A DNA stretch of 64,000 bases from CAZMGV01 sp964565925. Lineage in GTDB: Bacteria; JAGRBM01; JAHCIT01. The stretch covers positions 49,300 to 113,299 of the forward strand of contig CAZMGV010000016.1 of assembly GCA_964565925.1 (NCBI GenBank). The letters run 5' to 3'. Numbering within the stretch: position 1 is the first letter of the stretch; each line of letters opens with the position of its first letter. Shown here piece by piece: positions 26,197-35,313 of this stretch. Made by a program: the position numbers and the translations under genes. The notes under the pieces were generated by a model that was not told the DNA's origin, did no database searches, and worked only from the letters and a program-made list of their open reading frames with translations.

Positions 26197-26940
26197 TTAC
26201 CATCTGCCGCTTGCGCCGCCGCCGCCAAAACCGCCACCGCCGCCCGAGAACCCCCCGGAACTGCCTCCGCCGCCGCTCCAGCCGCCTCCACCACCACCCC
26301 AGTAACCGCCGCCGTAGTATCGGCCGCCGCGCCGGGAGCGGCTCATGGCACTCCAGAGGATGACGCCGAATATGAGAATCTGAAGGATGGTGACGGCCAG
26401 CTTGGTGGAATCGGCCTGGGCGTCTTCGTCAGCGCCGAAATCCACGTTGGCGCCTACCAGCACATCGGCCGCCGCGTGGACGCCGGCTGAAATACCGCCC
26501 GAAAAATCCCCGGCCTTGAACCGTGGTGTGATCACTTTGCGGATGATCTTTCCGCAGGTGGCATCGGTCATCGTGCCTTCGAGCCCGTAACCGACTTCGA
26601 ACCGCATCACGCGGTCTTCCTTGAAGATGATCAGCAGAAGTCCCGAGTCGGAACCCTTGCGGCCGATCTTCCACTGTTCGGCGACCCGGAGCGACGCCTC
26701 TTCCAGCACGTCGCCGTCCAGCGCCGGGAACGTCGCCACGACGAACTGGATACCGCGCCGCCCGCTGAACTCGCCGAGCAGCTCTTCGAGCCGGGCCTTG
26801 GCCTCGCCGTCCAGCATCCCCGCACCGTCGTAGACAAAGGTGCCAGGAGGCGGCGGCGGGGTGAACAGGGCGAATGCGGGGGCCACGAGGCCCAGAACCA
26901 GGCCTGCCGTCAGCAGAAAGAGGGCGGAGCGCCCTTTCAA
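26197..26940 (-). CDS. YgcG-type TPM-domain protein with glycine-rich C-terminus
   Basis: 247 residues: signal peptide (1-24), TPM domain (about 33-165; VYDGAGMLDGEAKARLEELL and LLIIFKEDRVMRFEVGYGLEG are typical), one membrane helix (about 185-203), and a tail built of Gly/Ser/Trp/Tyr ending in GGGGFGGGGASGRW. The tail is the usual 'repair/anchor' end of YgcG proteins. TTG start lies directly after the LemA stop, with GGAG nine bases before it. It is the standard partner of LemA. Confidence 0.88.
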   Translation of the reverse strand: MKGRSALFLLTAGLVLGLVAPAFALFTPPPPPGTFVYDGAGMLDGEAKARLEELLGEFSGRRGIQFVVATFPALDGDVLEEASLRVAEQWKIGRKGSDSGLLLIIFKEDRVMRFEVGYGLEGTMTDATCGKIIRKVITPRFKAGDFSGGISAGVHAAADVLVGANVDFGADEDAQADSTKLAVTILQILIFGVILWSAMSRSRRGGRYYGGGYWGGGGGGWSGGGGSSGGFSGGGGGFGGGGASGRW

Positions 26941-27540
26941 CTACTTGAACTCCACCTTGGGCACGGCCTTGGCTGCCGCTTCGGCCTCGAACGGAACGTG
27001 GGCGTTGAAGTGGAACCATCCGGCGATGAGATTTCCGGGGATCTGGCGGATCCGGGTGTTATAGGTCGCCACCGATTCGTTGTAGCGGGTGCGGGCGACC
27101 GTGATCCGGTTCTCGGTGCCCTCCAGCTGCGTGTTGAAATCCATAAACGCCTCGCTCGACCTGATCTCGGGGTACTTTTCCATCGTAACCATGAGGCGCG
27201 AGATCGCGCCCTTGAAGGCGGCCTGGTTTTCCTGGAACGCCTTCATCGCCTGCGGATTGGTCAGCACGTCGCCGCTGAACTGCATGGACGACGCCTTGGC
27301 GCGGGCCTCGGTGACCCCGATCAGGACGTCTTTCTCCTGATCGGCGACTTTCTGTACCGACGCGACAAGGTTCGGGACGAGGTCGTTGCGCCGCTGAAGC
27401 TGCGCGTCCACGTCGGCCGCGGCCTTGGTGACCTGTTCGTCCAGGGCGACGATGTCGTTGTACGTCCCGCAGCCGGAGAGTCCGGTGACCGAGAGCACGA
27501 GAACGGCGGACAGGAGGAACCCGTGAAGAAATTTACGCAT
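26941..27540 (-). CDS. LemA family lipoprotein
   Basis: 199 residues. Lipobox LSGC near residue 24, then the LemA helical domain: YNDIVALDEQVTKAAADVDAQLQRRNDLVPNLV and RYNESVATYNTRIRQIPGNLIA are the family signatures. LemA is a membrane-attached coiled protein found across bacteria, almost always with TPM proteins; its biochemical role is not established. First gene of the three-gene operon. Confidence 0.93.
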   Translation of the reverse strand: MRKFLHGFLLSAVLVLSVTGLSGCGTYNDIVALDEQVTKAAADVDAQLQRRNDLVPNLVASVQKVADQEKDVLIGVTEARAKASSMQFSGDVLTNPQAMKAFQENQAAFKGAISRLMVTMEKYPEIRSSEAFMDFNTQLEGTENRITVARTRYNESVATYNTRIRQIPGNLIAGWFHFNAHVPFEAEAAAKAVPKVEFK

Positions 27541-27644
27541 ATGAAAACGACTCCATCGGGCGCGGGATTAACAGGGCCGCACCCAGTGGAATACAACGTG
27601 GCCATTCTTTGTTACGGCGGCAAGGGCGTGGCCCTGCGCGCTCA

Positions 27645-29066
27645 TTAACAGGTTCCGAGGATTTCGGCGGCGACCATCGTTCCCAGTGCCATGACCGTGA
27701 ACTGCGGGTTCACCCCGATTGACGTCGGGAACAGGCTCGCATCGGCTACATAGAGGTTGTCGTAACCCCGCACCCGGCCGTTGCCCTCGCAGGTCCGGCC
27801 TATGCCGCAGGTGCCCATTGGGTGAAGGCTGCCGCCGGCGAGCCGCCAGGCGGGCAGGGGGTCGGGCAGGTTGCGGGCCAGTTCGCGCAGACTGCCGCTC
27901 CGCTTCGATCCGAACAGGAGGGGTGTGACGGCTGTGGCACCGGCAGCGAACGCCAGCTCGCCAAGCTGCAGGAGCGCGGTCCGCAGGCGGCCGAGTTCGG
28001 TTTTTCCAAGACGGTAGTCCAGCCGCTTCCCGGTGCGGGTTGCGGAAATATGTCCGCGCCCCGCCTCGTCCCGGATCAGTGCGCCCCAGAAACCGGTATT
28101 GGTGTGTTCCCGGATGCTCTTCATCTGACCCGTCGCGGCCAGCGCCGGAATGGTCAGATGCGGCGGCACGGAACCCAGCAGCATCATCACACCGTCTGAC
28201 TCCAGAAACTGGTCGGAATAAACGCTTTGCGGGACCGCCGCCTTTCCCATTTCCACCGGCTCGGCGAAATGACACGCCAGCACGATGCCCGGGTGAAGGA
28301 GCAGATTCTGTCCAAGATACGGCGCGTCCACACCGCTTCTCTGCAGGATTCCCGGCGTAAAAACGGCGCCGCCGGAAACGACGACCTTGCCGGCACGGAC
28401 GGTCACCAGTTTTCCGTCGGCACTGCGGGCTTCCACGCCGACAGCCTGTTTGCCGTTCATCAGAATCCGGCTGGCCGGTGTGTTGAGCAGCACCTGTGCG
28501 CCCCTGGAGCGGGCGACCGGGAGATACGACAGGTGGGTCGCCTGCTTGGCTTTCTCCGGGCAGCCCAGTGTGCAGACCGCCCGGCCCGTGCAGCCGGGGG
28601 CGTTTCGAGGCACGCGGCCGCCTTTCCAGCCGGTGGCTTTCAGGCCCTTCAGCATCAGCTCGCCGTTATGGCCGAGCAGATCGTCGGCGGTCTCCGACAC
28701 CTTGATGAACGAGTCGACCCGGTCGAACGCCTCGGTGAGATCCGGCGCACCGGCCGCTTCCCACCTGCGCTGCAGGAACTCCGGCAGACGGAACGCGCTG
28801 CCGGCATTGAGCGCCGTCGATCCGCCCTCGCATCTTCCGTGCACGATCGGATTCATCGGTGTGCCTCGGGCCAGCGACATCACGGCGTTGCGGTTTTTGA
28901 TGACCCGCCAGAATGACCGCTCGATCCGCTCGCCGAGTTCGGCCAGTGGCGCGGGTCCGCCGGCCTCCAGCACCACCACCGACGCCCCGGCGAGCGCGAG
29001 TTCCGTCGCCACCGGCGCGCCGCCGGCTCCGGAACCGATCACACAGACGTCTGCGGTAATCTCCAT
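27645..29066 (-). CDS. GMC-family FAD-dependent oxidoreductase
   Basis: 473 residues. The N-terminal Rossmann motif GSGAGGAPVATEL binds FAD; GRCEGGSTALNAG is the second flavin-contact motif; the C-terminal GGSLHPMGTCGIG and NLYVADASLFPTSIGVNPQFTVMAL hold the expected active-site His and Asn. GMC enzymes oxidise alcohols, sugars or sterols. A cysteine-bearing APGCTGRAVCTLGC stretch (about residues 160-173) is seen in bacterial GMC members related to cholesterol oxidase and long-chain alcohol oxidase. No secretion signal. Stand-alone gene; substrate unknown. Confidence 0.9.
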   Translation of the reverse strand: MEITADVCVIGSGAGGAPVATELALAGASVVVLEAGGPAPLAELGERIERSFWRVIKNRNAVMSLARGTPMNPIVHGRCEGGSTALNAGSAFRLPEFLQRRWEAAGAPDLTEAFDRVDSFIKVSETADDLLGHNGELMLKGLKATGWKGGRVPRNAPGCTGRAVCTLGCPEKAKQATHLSYLPVARSRGAQVLLNTPASRILMNGKQAVGVEARSADGKLVTVRAGKVVVSGGAVFTPGILQRSGVDAPYLGQNLLLHPGIVLACHFAEPVEMGKAAVPQSVYSDQFLESDGVMMLLGSVPPHLTIPALAATGQMKSIREHTNTGFWGALIRDEAGRGHISATRTGKRLDYRLGKTELGRLRTALLQLGELAFAAGATAVTPLLFGSKRSGSLRELARNLPDPLPAWRLAGGSLHPMGTCGIGRTCEGNGRVRGYDNLYVADASLFPTSIGVNPQFTVMALGTMVAAEILGTC

Positions 29067-29184
29067 TCGTCCACCCTCGTACCGGAGCGGTCACCGGCAT
29101 CGGAGGTGAGTCTAGCGGAGGCACCCGTCCGGCGCACCGGAAAAGCACACTGAACGCGATTCTGTTCTGAACGGGATTCGGTAA

Positions 29185-32001
29185 CTATTCGTTGCCGGTG
29201 ACACCGAGGGTCCGCAGGTAGACGTCCCGGACCGCCTCGGTATGGTGGCGGTAGTCGTCCATGAGCCGACGGCGGGCTTCGGTACGGCCGCCGCCCGAGT
29301 AGCCCATGCGGTAGGCCAGCGCGTCCAGCTCCGTGCGCTCCAGGTCGATGTCCTTGATCGGGCGGTCCTGTACGATTCGCAGGCGGCTGCTCAGGCGCTG
29401 GATGAAATCGTACCCGCGCATGAGCGCGCGGGCATCGTCGTCCGGGATAAGCCCAAGCTCATTCAGCCTCACGAGCGCATCCAGGGTGCCGGAGACCCAG
29501 AGCCTGTCGCCGTGTTCGCCGAAATGCTTCAGCTGCAGGAACTGGGTCGTGTATTCGATGTCCACCACGCCGCCCCGGCCGGTCTTCGGGTTCTTGTGGT
29601 TCGTGTCCTCTTTGGCGAGCTCCCGCTCCATGCGCCCGCGCAGATGGGCGATCTCCTGCGCCAGATTCCCGGTCTTCGTCTCTCTCAGTATGGCTTTCGA
29701 GTCTTCCTCGATCTGGCGGCCGAACGCTTCGTCGCCTGCGCAGCAGCGGCCCTTGAGCAGCGCCTGTTTTTCCCAGGTCTGGCTGCTGCGGTGGTGATAG
29801 TCCCGGAACTGCTGGACATCGGTGACCAGCAGCCCGGCGTTTCCGGAAGGCCGGAGCCGCGCGTCTACCTCGTAGCAGGACCCCTCCGCCGTCTTCACGG
29901 TCAGGTAGGAGATCAGCCGCTGCGCGACGCGGATAAAGAACTCGATGTTGCTGACCTTCTTCTGGCCGTCTTTCTTTGTTTTCGTTTCGCCCTGCTCGGA
30001 GAACAGGAAGATCACGTCGAGATCCGAGCCGTAGCTGATCTCGTAAGCGCCCAGCTTGCCCATGCCCAGGATGGCGAAACGGGCCGGTTTTCCGGAGGAC
30101 TCCTCGTACGGGTTTCCGTGGCGGTTGGTGGCGTCTTTCCACGCGAGCTTCAAGGCTTCTTCCAGGCAGACGCGGGCGATACAGGTGAGCCGTCTGGAGG
30201 CTTCCGTCGTGTCGATGTCCCCGGCCAGATCGAGCATCCCGACTTCCAGCGTGTAGAGGTTGCGAAAAAGCCGCAGGCAGTTGATCTCGCTCTCGTCTAC
30301 GGCCTCGGGCGTGGCGTCGGCTGCGTGCTTCGCCTTGAGGCGCTGGAACCCGGCGCGCAGGTCCTCGATGGAAGAGGAGTCATTCGTCGATTCGACGGTG
30401 AGGATCGATCCGATCAGCCGCCAGTTGCGGATGAGGATCTTCGACAGGAAGTCGCTCGAACCGAAGACCGATACCAGCCGTTCGCAGAGCGCCGGGTTGT
30501 CGAGCAGCGTCCCCCAGAAACTGATCCGCCGTCCCACGGTGTCCATGAGCTGTTCGAGGTTGGTGTGTGCCATCTCGACATCGGCGGAGCGGCTGATCTC
30601 GCCTTCGAGCCGCTTGGCGAGTGTGGAGAGCTGTCCCTCCACGTCCGGGTTCAGCGTCGCGATGTTGAACTGGGTGCGCAGCCGCTGGTGCAGGCGGCTG
30701 TCGGCCGGCGCCTCGGCGAAGAGCGAGTTGTAGCTGCGGCGGACCATCGCCATGTGGTCGGCCAGCTCCGCCGTGAACTCCTGCCGCACGCTGTCGTCAG
30801 GGCCTTCGAATCCGAGCGACCGTGCCAGGCGGGCCAGCGCCGCCGGGTCCGGGGGCAGGTTATAAACCTGCTCCTCCTCCACCATCTGGAGGTGGTTCTC
30901 GGTGCGGCGCAGAAACAGGTAGGCCTCGAGCAGCCGGTCCTTCTCGGGCGTTCCGATCAGCTTGTGCTGCACGAGCTGGCCGAGTCCTTCCACCGCCGAG
31001 GCGGTGCGCAGGTCCGGGTGCTTGCCGCCGTAGAGCAGCGAGAGCCCCTGGACGAAGAACTCAAGGTCCCGGATTCCGCCCTCGTCCAGTTTTACCGAGA
31101 CGGTCGTATGATTCGTCTGGGACTCTTTGTCCTCGATCTTGATCTTCATCTGCCGGATCGAGGCCACGGCGGCGAAGTCGAGATACCGGCGGTAGATCAC
31201 CGGCTGAAGCTGGCGGAGGAAAATCGCACCGAGCGCCCGGTTCCCGCCCACGGGCCGGGCTTTCGCCATGGCCGCCTTCTCCCAGGTGGCGGAATAGATT
31301 TCGTAGTAGTCGGCCATCGAATCGAGCGGCAGGACGACCGGGCCGGCCCGGCCTTCGGGCCGCAGGTTCAGATCCACGCGGAAGACGAAGCCGTTTTCGT
31401 CGCGCTCCGAAAGCGCGCGGGACAGCAGTTGCCCCGCACGGCTGAAATATTCGGCGGGGGTTTTCCGGGTGGCGCCGTCCACGGCATCGCCGGTCGTTGT
31501 CGAGTGCAGGAAAATCAGGTCCACGTCGGAGCTGAAGTTCAGTTCTCCGGCCCCCAGCTTGCCGAGCCCCAGCACGCAGAACTGGGCCCGCTCGGGCTTG
31601 CCCTCGAAGTTGGGATACACCGGAGCGCCGTATTCGCGTTCGGTTTCGGCGAGCGCCCAGAGGGTCGCCTGATCGACGCAGAACTCGCCGATCCGGCTGA
31701 TCTGGGCGAGTACCACCGGATATTTTTCGAGCGTGACGAGGCCGCACTGGTCCTGCACGACCACCGACAGCATCGCCTCGTGCTTGAGCAGCCTTAAGGA
31801 CCGGTAAAACGCCTCTTTTGATTGCCCGGGTCCGCCTTCCAGCGCCCGAAACCGCGCATTGAGCCATTCCGTGGTGATGACCGGCGGGTTTTCCAGAACG
31901 GGCGTCGCGAGTCCGGGGTTCTGCTCCGCCCAGCGGAAGTAGCACGGCGACCAGTCGCGAAGTGTTTCCAGACGGCGGGAAGCTTCGGCGGAATCCGGCA
32001 T
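29185..32001 (-). CDS. glnE: Bifunctional glutamine synthetase adenylyltransferase/adenylyl-removing enzyme
   Basis: 938 residues, the usual GlnE length. Two nucleotidyltransferase domains carry LGLGKLGAGELNFSSDVDL (N-terminal deadenylylating half) and LGMGKLGAYEISYGSDLDV (C-terminal adenylylating half), each with the G-S/x-D-x-D metal motif. The enzyme controls glutamine synthetase by reversible AMP attachment in response to PII and glutamine. The ATG at 32001 overlaps the stop of a 58-residue membrane protein (TGATG) and gives a normal N-terminus; a longer reading frame upstream would overlap that gene. GlnE-type control is mainly proteobacterial and actinobacterial. Confidence 0.95.
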   Translation of the reverse strand: MPDSAEASRRLETLRDWSPCYFRWAEQNPGLATPVLENPPVITTEWLNARFRALEGGPGQSKEAFYRSLRLLKHEAMLSVVVQDQCGLVTLEKYPVVLAQISRIGEFCVDQATLWALAETEREYGAPVYPNFEGKPERAQFCVLGLGKLGAGELNFSSDVDLIFLHSTTTGDAVDGATRKTPAEYFSRAGQLLSRALSERDENGFVFRVDLNLRPEGRAGPVVLPLDSMADYYEIYSATWEKAAMAKARPVGGNRALGAIFLRQLQPVIYRRYLDFAAVASIRQMKIKIEDKESQTNHTTVSVKLDEGGIRDLEFFVQGLSLLYGGKHPDLRTASAVEGLGQLVQHKLIGTPEKDRLLEAYLFLRRTENHLQMVEEEQVYNLPPDPAALARLARSLGFEGPDDSVRQEFTAELADHMAMVRRSYNSLFAEAPADSRLHQRLRTQFNIATLNPDVEGQLSTLAKRLEGEISRSADVEMAHTNLEQLMDTVGRRISFWGTLLDNPALCERLVSVFGSSDFLSKILIRNWRLIGSILTVESTNDSSSIEDLRAGFQRLKAKHAADATPEAVDESEINCLRLFRNLYTLEVGMLDLAGDIDTTEASRRLTCIARVCLEEALKLAWKDATNRHGNPYEESSGKPARFAILGMGKLGAYEISYGSDLDVIFLFSEQGETKTKKDGQKKVSNIEFFIRVAQRLISYLTVKTAEGSCYEVDARLRPSGNAGLLVTDVQQFRDYHHRSSQTWEKQALLKGRCCAGDEAFGRQIEEDSKAILRETKTGNLAQEIAHLRGRMERELAKEDTNHKNPKTGRGGVVDIEYTTQFLQLKHFGEHGDRLWVSGTLDALVRLNELGLIPDDDARALMRGYDFIQRLSSRLRIVQDRPIKDIDLERTELDALAYRMGYSGGGRTEARRRLMDDYRHHTEAVRDVYLRTLGVTGNE

Positions 32002-32177
32002 CAGCCTTCGCCTTTCCCGCCGCCCTCGACGAGCCAGCCGGCGTAAAACACCGCGCCGCCGGCGAGCAGCATCCCCAGTTCCGTGTACATATCGTGCTCG
32101 AAGAACCCCTGCACGAGACCGAAGCCGCACAGGCCGATCCCGAATATCTCGATCAGTTTACCGGACCAGAAACGCAT
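32001..32177 (-). CDS. 58-residue predicted membrane hairpin protein coupled to glnE
   Basis: Small gene starting at ATG 32177, one base after the TldD stop (TGAGATG), and ending in a TGATG overlap with glnE. The product starts MRFWSGKLIEIFGIGLCGFG and has two hydrophobic stretches (about 8-26 and 34-50) joined by a short polar turn (FFEHDMYTE), then a charged glycine-rich end (VEGGGKGEG). Both junctions are tight, so the gene is almost certainly translated within a tldD-small-glnE operon. I know no family for it; a membrane tether or regulator is possible. Confidence 0.75.
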   Translation of the reverse strand: MRFWSGKLIEIFGIGLCGFGLVQGFFEHDMYTELGMLLAGGAVFYAGWLVEGGGKGEG

Positions 32178-32178
32178 C

Positions 32179-34026
32179 TCAGGGTTTCAGCGCCTTTGCC
32201 GCCGGGGGCGGAAGGATGGGCTGCGTGAGCGGTTCCTCGCTCCGCCGCTGGAGTTCGATCTCGGTGACGAGCACGCTCGGTGCCACGGCCGAAACCGGAA
32301 TATAGCCGCTTTCCGCGCCGCAGAAACCGTTGAACACCTGGTAGTCGTCGCCGGTGACGGAGATCTTCCGGATCGAGGCGAGCGGTGTGCCGACAATATC
32401 GGCGCCCCGGACCATCTTCAGCGCGCCGGTTTCGGCGTCCACCTGGTAGAGCTTGCGGGCCACACCCTTGAACGTCTGCACGCCCCAGCGGGTGGTGTTG
32501 GTTTCGCCGCCGTCGACCTCTTCCACATAAAGTCCGTAGGGCTTGCCCTGCCGTCTGGCTTCGGCCCTGAGTTCCTCGAACAGCTTTTCCTTGGAGAGCA
32601 TCTTTGTAGACCGGGCGACAAGGTTACCCATCCGCGCAATCGGCGCCGAGAACATGGACGCACGGCCGTGCCCGTTGGACTGGTTCCGCACCCGGATGGG
32701 GGACCGCGACAGCAGGAAGTCTTTCAGGACGCCCGCCTGAACGAGCGACACCTTCTCGGCCGGGACGCCTTCGTCGTCGTAACGGTAGTAGCCGTTCAGC
32801 GTGACGTTTGCTTCCTTCTCCTGCGTCGGATCGTCGAAGACGTCCAGGAACGTGGGGATGATTTCCGTGTCGAGCTTGTCGGCGAATGTCTGGCCGCCCT
32901 CGTCGTCGTCCTGCCGCTCGCCTTCCAGCCGGTGGCCGACGGCCTCGTGGAAAAACACCCCGGCGGCATATGGCGACAGGATGGCCGGTCCGGTGTAGGG
33001 GGTCTGCACGGGTGAGCTGCGTACCTTGATGAGATCGGTGGCCACCGCCTCGGCGTCCTGCATGAGCTGCTCGAAGGACGGCAGGTCGGACGGGGTCCGT
33101 CCGTAGTAATACTTGATCGATTCCACCGCCTGGCCGTCGTCGGCACGTCCCTGCGCCGAGACCGTGATGAGGTAGTTGGTCGAGGCGTCCGCAAGGCTCG
33201 TGCCCTCCGTGTTCAGCAGATACCGCTCCATCCCGTAGGCGACGTAGCGGACCTCGGAGTCGATCACCTCTTTGTGTTCGGTCAGCTTGGCGGAAATCTT
33301 CCGCACCCGTTCGCGCCAGAGATCCCGGTTGGGTTCGTAGACGACCGGCTGGCCCTCGAATTTCACCGGGGTTGCCTTCGAGAAACTGCCCGCCTTGTAG
33401 CGGTCCACCTTGCTGACGGTGTTGGCCTTGCGCTGGAAGAACTGGGAGACCGCCTGCTTGTAGGCGTTGTCGGTCCCGGCCCACAGGTCGAACCGGATGG
33501 CGCTGATGTCGGCGTCGAGCGAAGCGAGGGGGGGCCTGGACCAGCCGAAGAACCCGAATCCGCCGCCGCCCTGGTAGCGGCTTCCGCCCGTGTTGTCGAA
33601 CCCGTAGTCGCCGACGCGGACTTCCGTGTACAGGCCGCGCTGCCGTTCGTGGTTGTCCTCGTAGACGCCGCCCGCGCGGGCGGCGATGGAAACCGTCGAG
33701 AGGTCGTTCAGGCGGTAGGCGACGAAATAGGGGGCAGGAAAATCCTTGGCCTTGAGCTGGGTGCGGGAGCGGTCGAGTTCGAGCCGCATCGCTTCCATCA
33801 CTTTCGACTGCTGGTCGGACTGGAGAAGCAGGCGGGTCTGGTCCGGCTCGATGACCTGCTGGCCGGCGGGAGCGGTGCCGGGCGCTCCGGCGGCCTGCGG
33901 GAGCTCGGTGACCGGTGCCGGGCGGCAACCGGCGAAAATCACGAGAGCCGCGGGCACCAGGCCGGTCCTGATCAGGCAGGCTATAAAACGGGAGGCAAGA
34001 GCGATAGTGAAATTTCCTGGTTGCAT
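32179..34026 (-). CDS. TldD/PmbA-family metallopeptidase homologue, predicted lipoprotein
   Basis: 615 residues. An N-terminal signal (RTGLVPAALVIFAGC) ends in a lipobox, Cys about 34, so the protein should be exported and lipid-anchored. An N-terminal domain (about 60-330) leads to the TldD catalytic HEAVGH motif (in FFHEAVGHRLEGE), with the C-terminal FLLSRSPI and AESGYIPVSAVAPSVLV region typical of TldD including its late metal-ligand region. TldD/TldE normally act in the cytoplasm on modified peptides; no TldE (PmbA) partner is present here. Only 36 bp separate it from the divergent kinase gene. A TATACT lies 11 bases before the ATG and could be the -10 of a very short-leader transcript. 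Confidence 0.88.
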   Translation of the reverse strand: MQPGNFTIALASRFIACLIRTGLVPAALVIFAGCRPAPVTELPQAAGAPGTAPAGQQVIEPDQTRLLLQSDQQSKVMEAMRLELDRSRTQLKAKDFPAPYFVAYRLNDLSTVSIAARAGGVYEDNHERQRGLYTEVRVGDYGFDNTGGSRYQGGGGFGFFGWSRPPLASLDADISAIRFDLWAGTDNAYKQAVSQFFQRKANTVSKVDRYKAGSFSKATPVKFEGQPVVYEPNRDLWRERVRKISAKLTEHKEVIDSEVRYVAYGMERYLLNTEGTSLADASTNYLITVSAQGRADDGQAVESIKYYYGRTPSDLPSFEQLMQDAEAVATDLIKVRSSPVQTPYTGPAILSPYAAGVFFHEAVGHRLEGERQDDDEGGQTFADKLDTEIIPTFLDVFDDPTQEKEANVTLNGYYRYDDEGVPAEKVSLVQAGVLKDFLLSRSPIRVRNQSNGHGRASMFSAPIARMGNLVARSTKMLSKEKLFEELRAEARRQGKPYGLYVEEVDGGETNTTRWGVQTFKGVARKLYQVDAETGALKMVRGADIVGTPLASIRKISVTGDDYQVFNGFCGAESGYIPVSAVAPSVLVTEIELQRRSEEPLTQPILPPPAAKALKP

Positions 34027-34062
34027 CGGGGTCAGTATAGAGAAGAAAATCGAAGGGTACCC

Positions 34063-35313
34063 ATGGAAGGCCCGAAAAAAGAGAAGCCTCCGTTAACCGG
34101 AGCTAATGGCGAAAACGGAAGCCGCGAGCTGCTGGATGCGCGGATGGAGAGCCTTGCCGTTTTTTCGGGCCGGATCGCGCACGAGTTCAACAACATCATG
34201 AACAGCATCATGAACACCGCGGCGCTGCTCAAGATGACCGGCGACCTTTCGCCCGAGATGACCGAACTGGTCGATCTGATCGACAAGTCCACCCGCCGGG
34301 GCGCCGATCTGACACTGGCGCTGATGAGTTTCGCCCGCCCGGTGACGCCCCAGTTCAAGGCCACGGATATTAACGCCGCCGTGCAGGCGGCCTCCGACTC
34401 GCTGCTGAAGCGGCTCCCCCCGGGCGTCCAGATGGATTTCCGTCCGGCGCCGGAGACGCTGGAAGTCCGGCTGGACGACGTGCTGATGGGGCAGGTGTTT
34501 TCGGCGCTGCTCGACAATTCGCTGGAAGCGATGAGTCCGGCAACGGGTTCAGGCTCGGCCGCCAGAGGACCCGCGGCACCGGTCACCGGTAAAATAGAAA
34601 TCGCCGTCCAGACCGTCCGGGATTCGGGCCGGGATTCCGGCAGGGAACCGGTCGTGAGAATTGTCTATGCCGACACCGGCAGCGGGATACCGGATCAGTA
34701 CCGCAGCCAGATCTTCGATCCGCTCTTCTCGACAAGACAGGGGGTCAAGAGCGCCGGGTTCGGCCTGGGCCGCGCCTACCGGCTGCTCCGGGACCAGGGC
34801 GGCCGTCTGATGCTCGACCCCGAGCAGCCTGAACGCGGCGCGCGGTTCTGGATCGAACTGCCGGTGGCGAAGCCGGACACCGTGGCGACCGCTCCCCGTC
34901 CGGCCGCCCGCGAGGCCGCCGCGCCGTCGTCCGGTTCCGTGCGGGTGCTGCTCGCCGACGACGACGAAGGCAACCGGGTGCTGGGCGCGCGACTGCTCGA
35001 GAAGTTCGGCCATTCGGTGACGCTGGCCCGCGACGGGCTGGAGGCGCTCCAGATCTTCCAGGCCGGAGTCGGCCGGTACGATGTGCTGGTGGTGGACGAA
35101 TCGATGCCCGGCCTGACCGGATCGGAAGTGGTGCTCATGGCCCGCAAGGCACGCCCCGGAATGCCGGCCATTCTCATTACCGGCGCCGATGTGGAGCCGG
35201 AAAACGAACTCGTTCCGGGGATCCAGCGGATACTCAAGCCCTACGAGGCGGACGCTTTTCTGCACGCCGTCACTTCCGCAGCCGCCACCGGTACCGCTAA
35301 GACTCCTTCATGA
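34063..35313 (+). CDS. Soluble hybrid histidine kinase with C-terminal receiver
   Basis: 416 residues and no membrane helix or sensor domain. Residues about 28-95 form the dimerisation/phospho-acceptor domain with H40 in RIAHEFNNIMNSIMN; about 110-275 the ATPase domain (N-box LLDNSLEAM, G1 YADTGSGIPD, G2 GFGLGRAY); about 290-405 a receiver with acidic DDDEGN and phospho-accepting Asp in VLVVDESMPG and the Lys in LKPYE. Signal input must come from a partner protein. ATG start. Its stop overlaps the maf start (ATGA). Confidence 0.9.
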   Translation: MEGPKKEKPPLTGANGENGSRELLDARMESLAVFSGRIAHEFNNIMNSIMNTAALLKMTGDLSPEMTELVDLIDKSTRRGADLTLALMSFARPVTPQFKATDINAAVQAASDSLLKRLPPGVQMDFRPAPETLEVRLDDVLMGQVFSALLDNSLEAMSPATGSGSAARGPAAPVTGKIEIAVQTVRDSGRDSGREPVVRIVYADTGSGIPDQYRSQIFDPLFSTRQGVKSAGFGLGRAYRLLRDQGGRLMLDPEQPERGARFWIELPVAKPDTVATAPRPAAREAAAPSSGSVRVLLADDDEGNRVLGARLLEKFGHSVTLARDGLEALQIFQAGVGRYDVLVVDESMPGLTGSEVVLMARKARPGMPAILITGADVEPENELVPGIQRILKPYEADAFLHAVTSAAATGTAKTPS

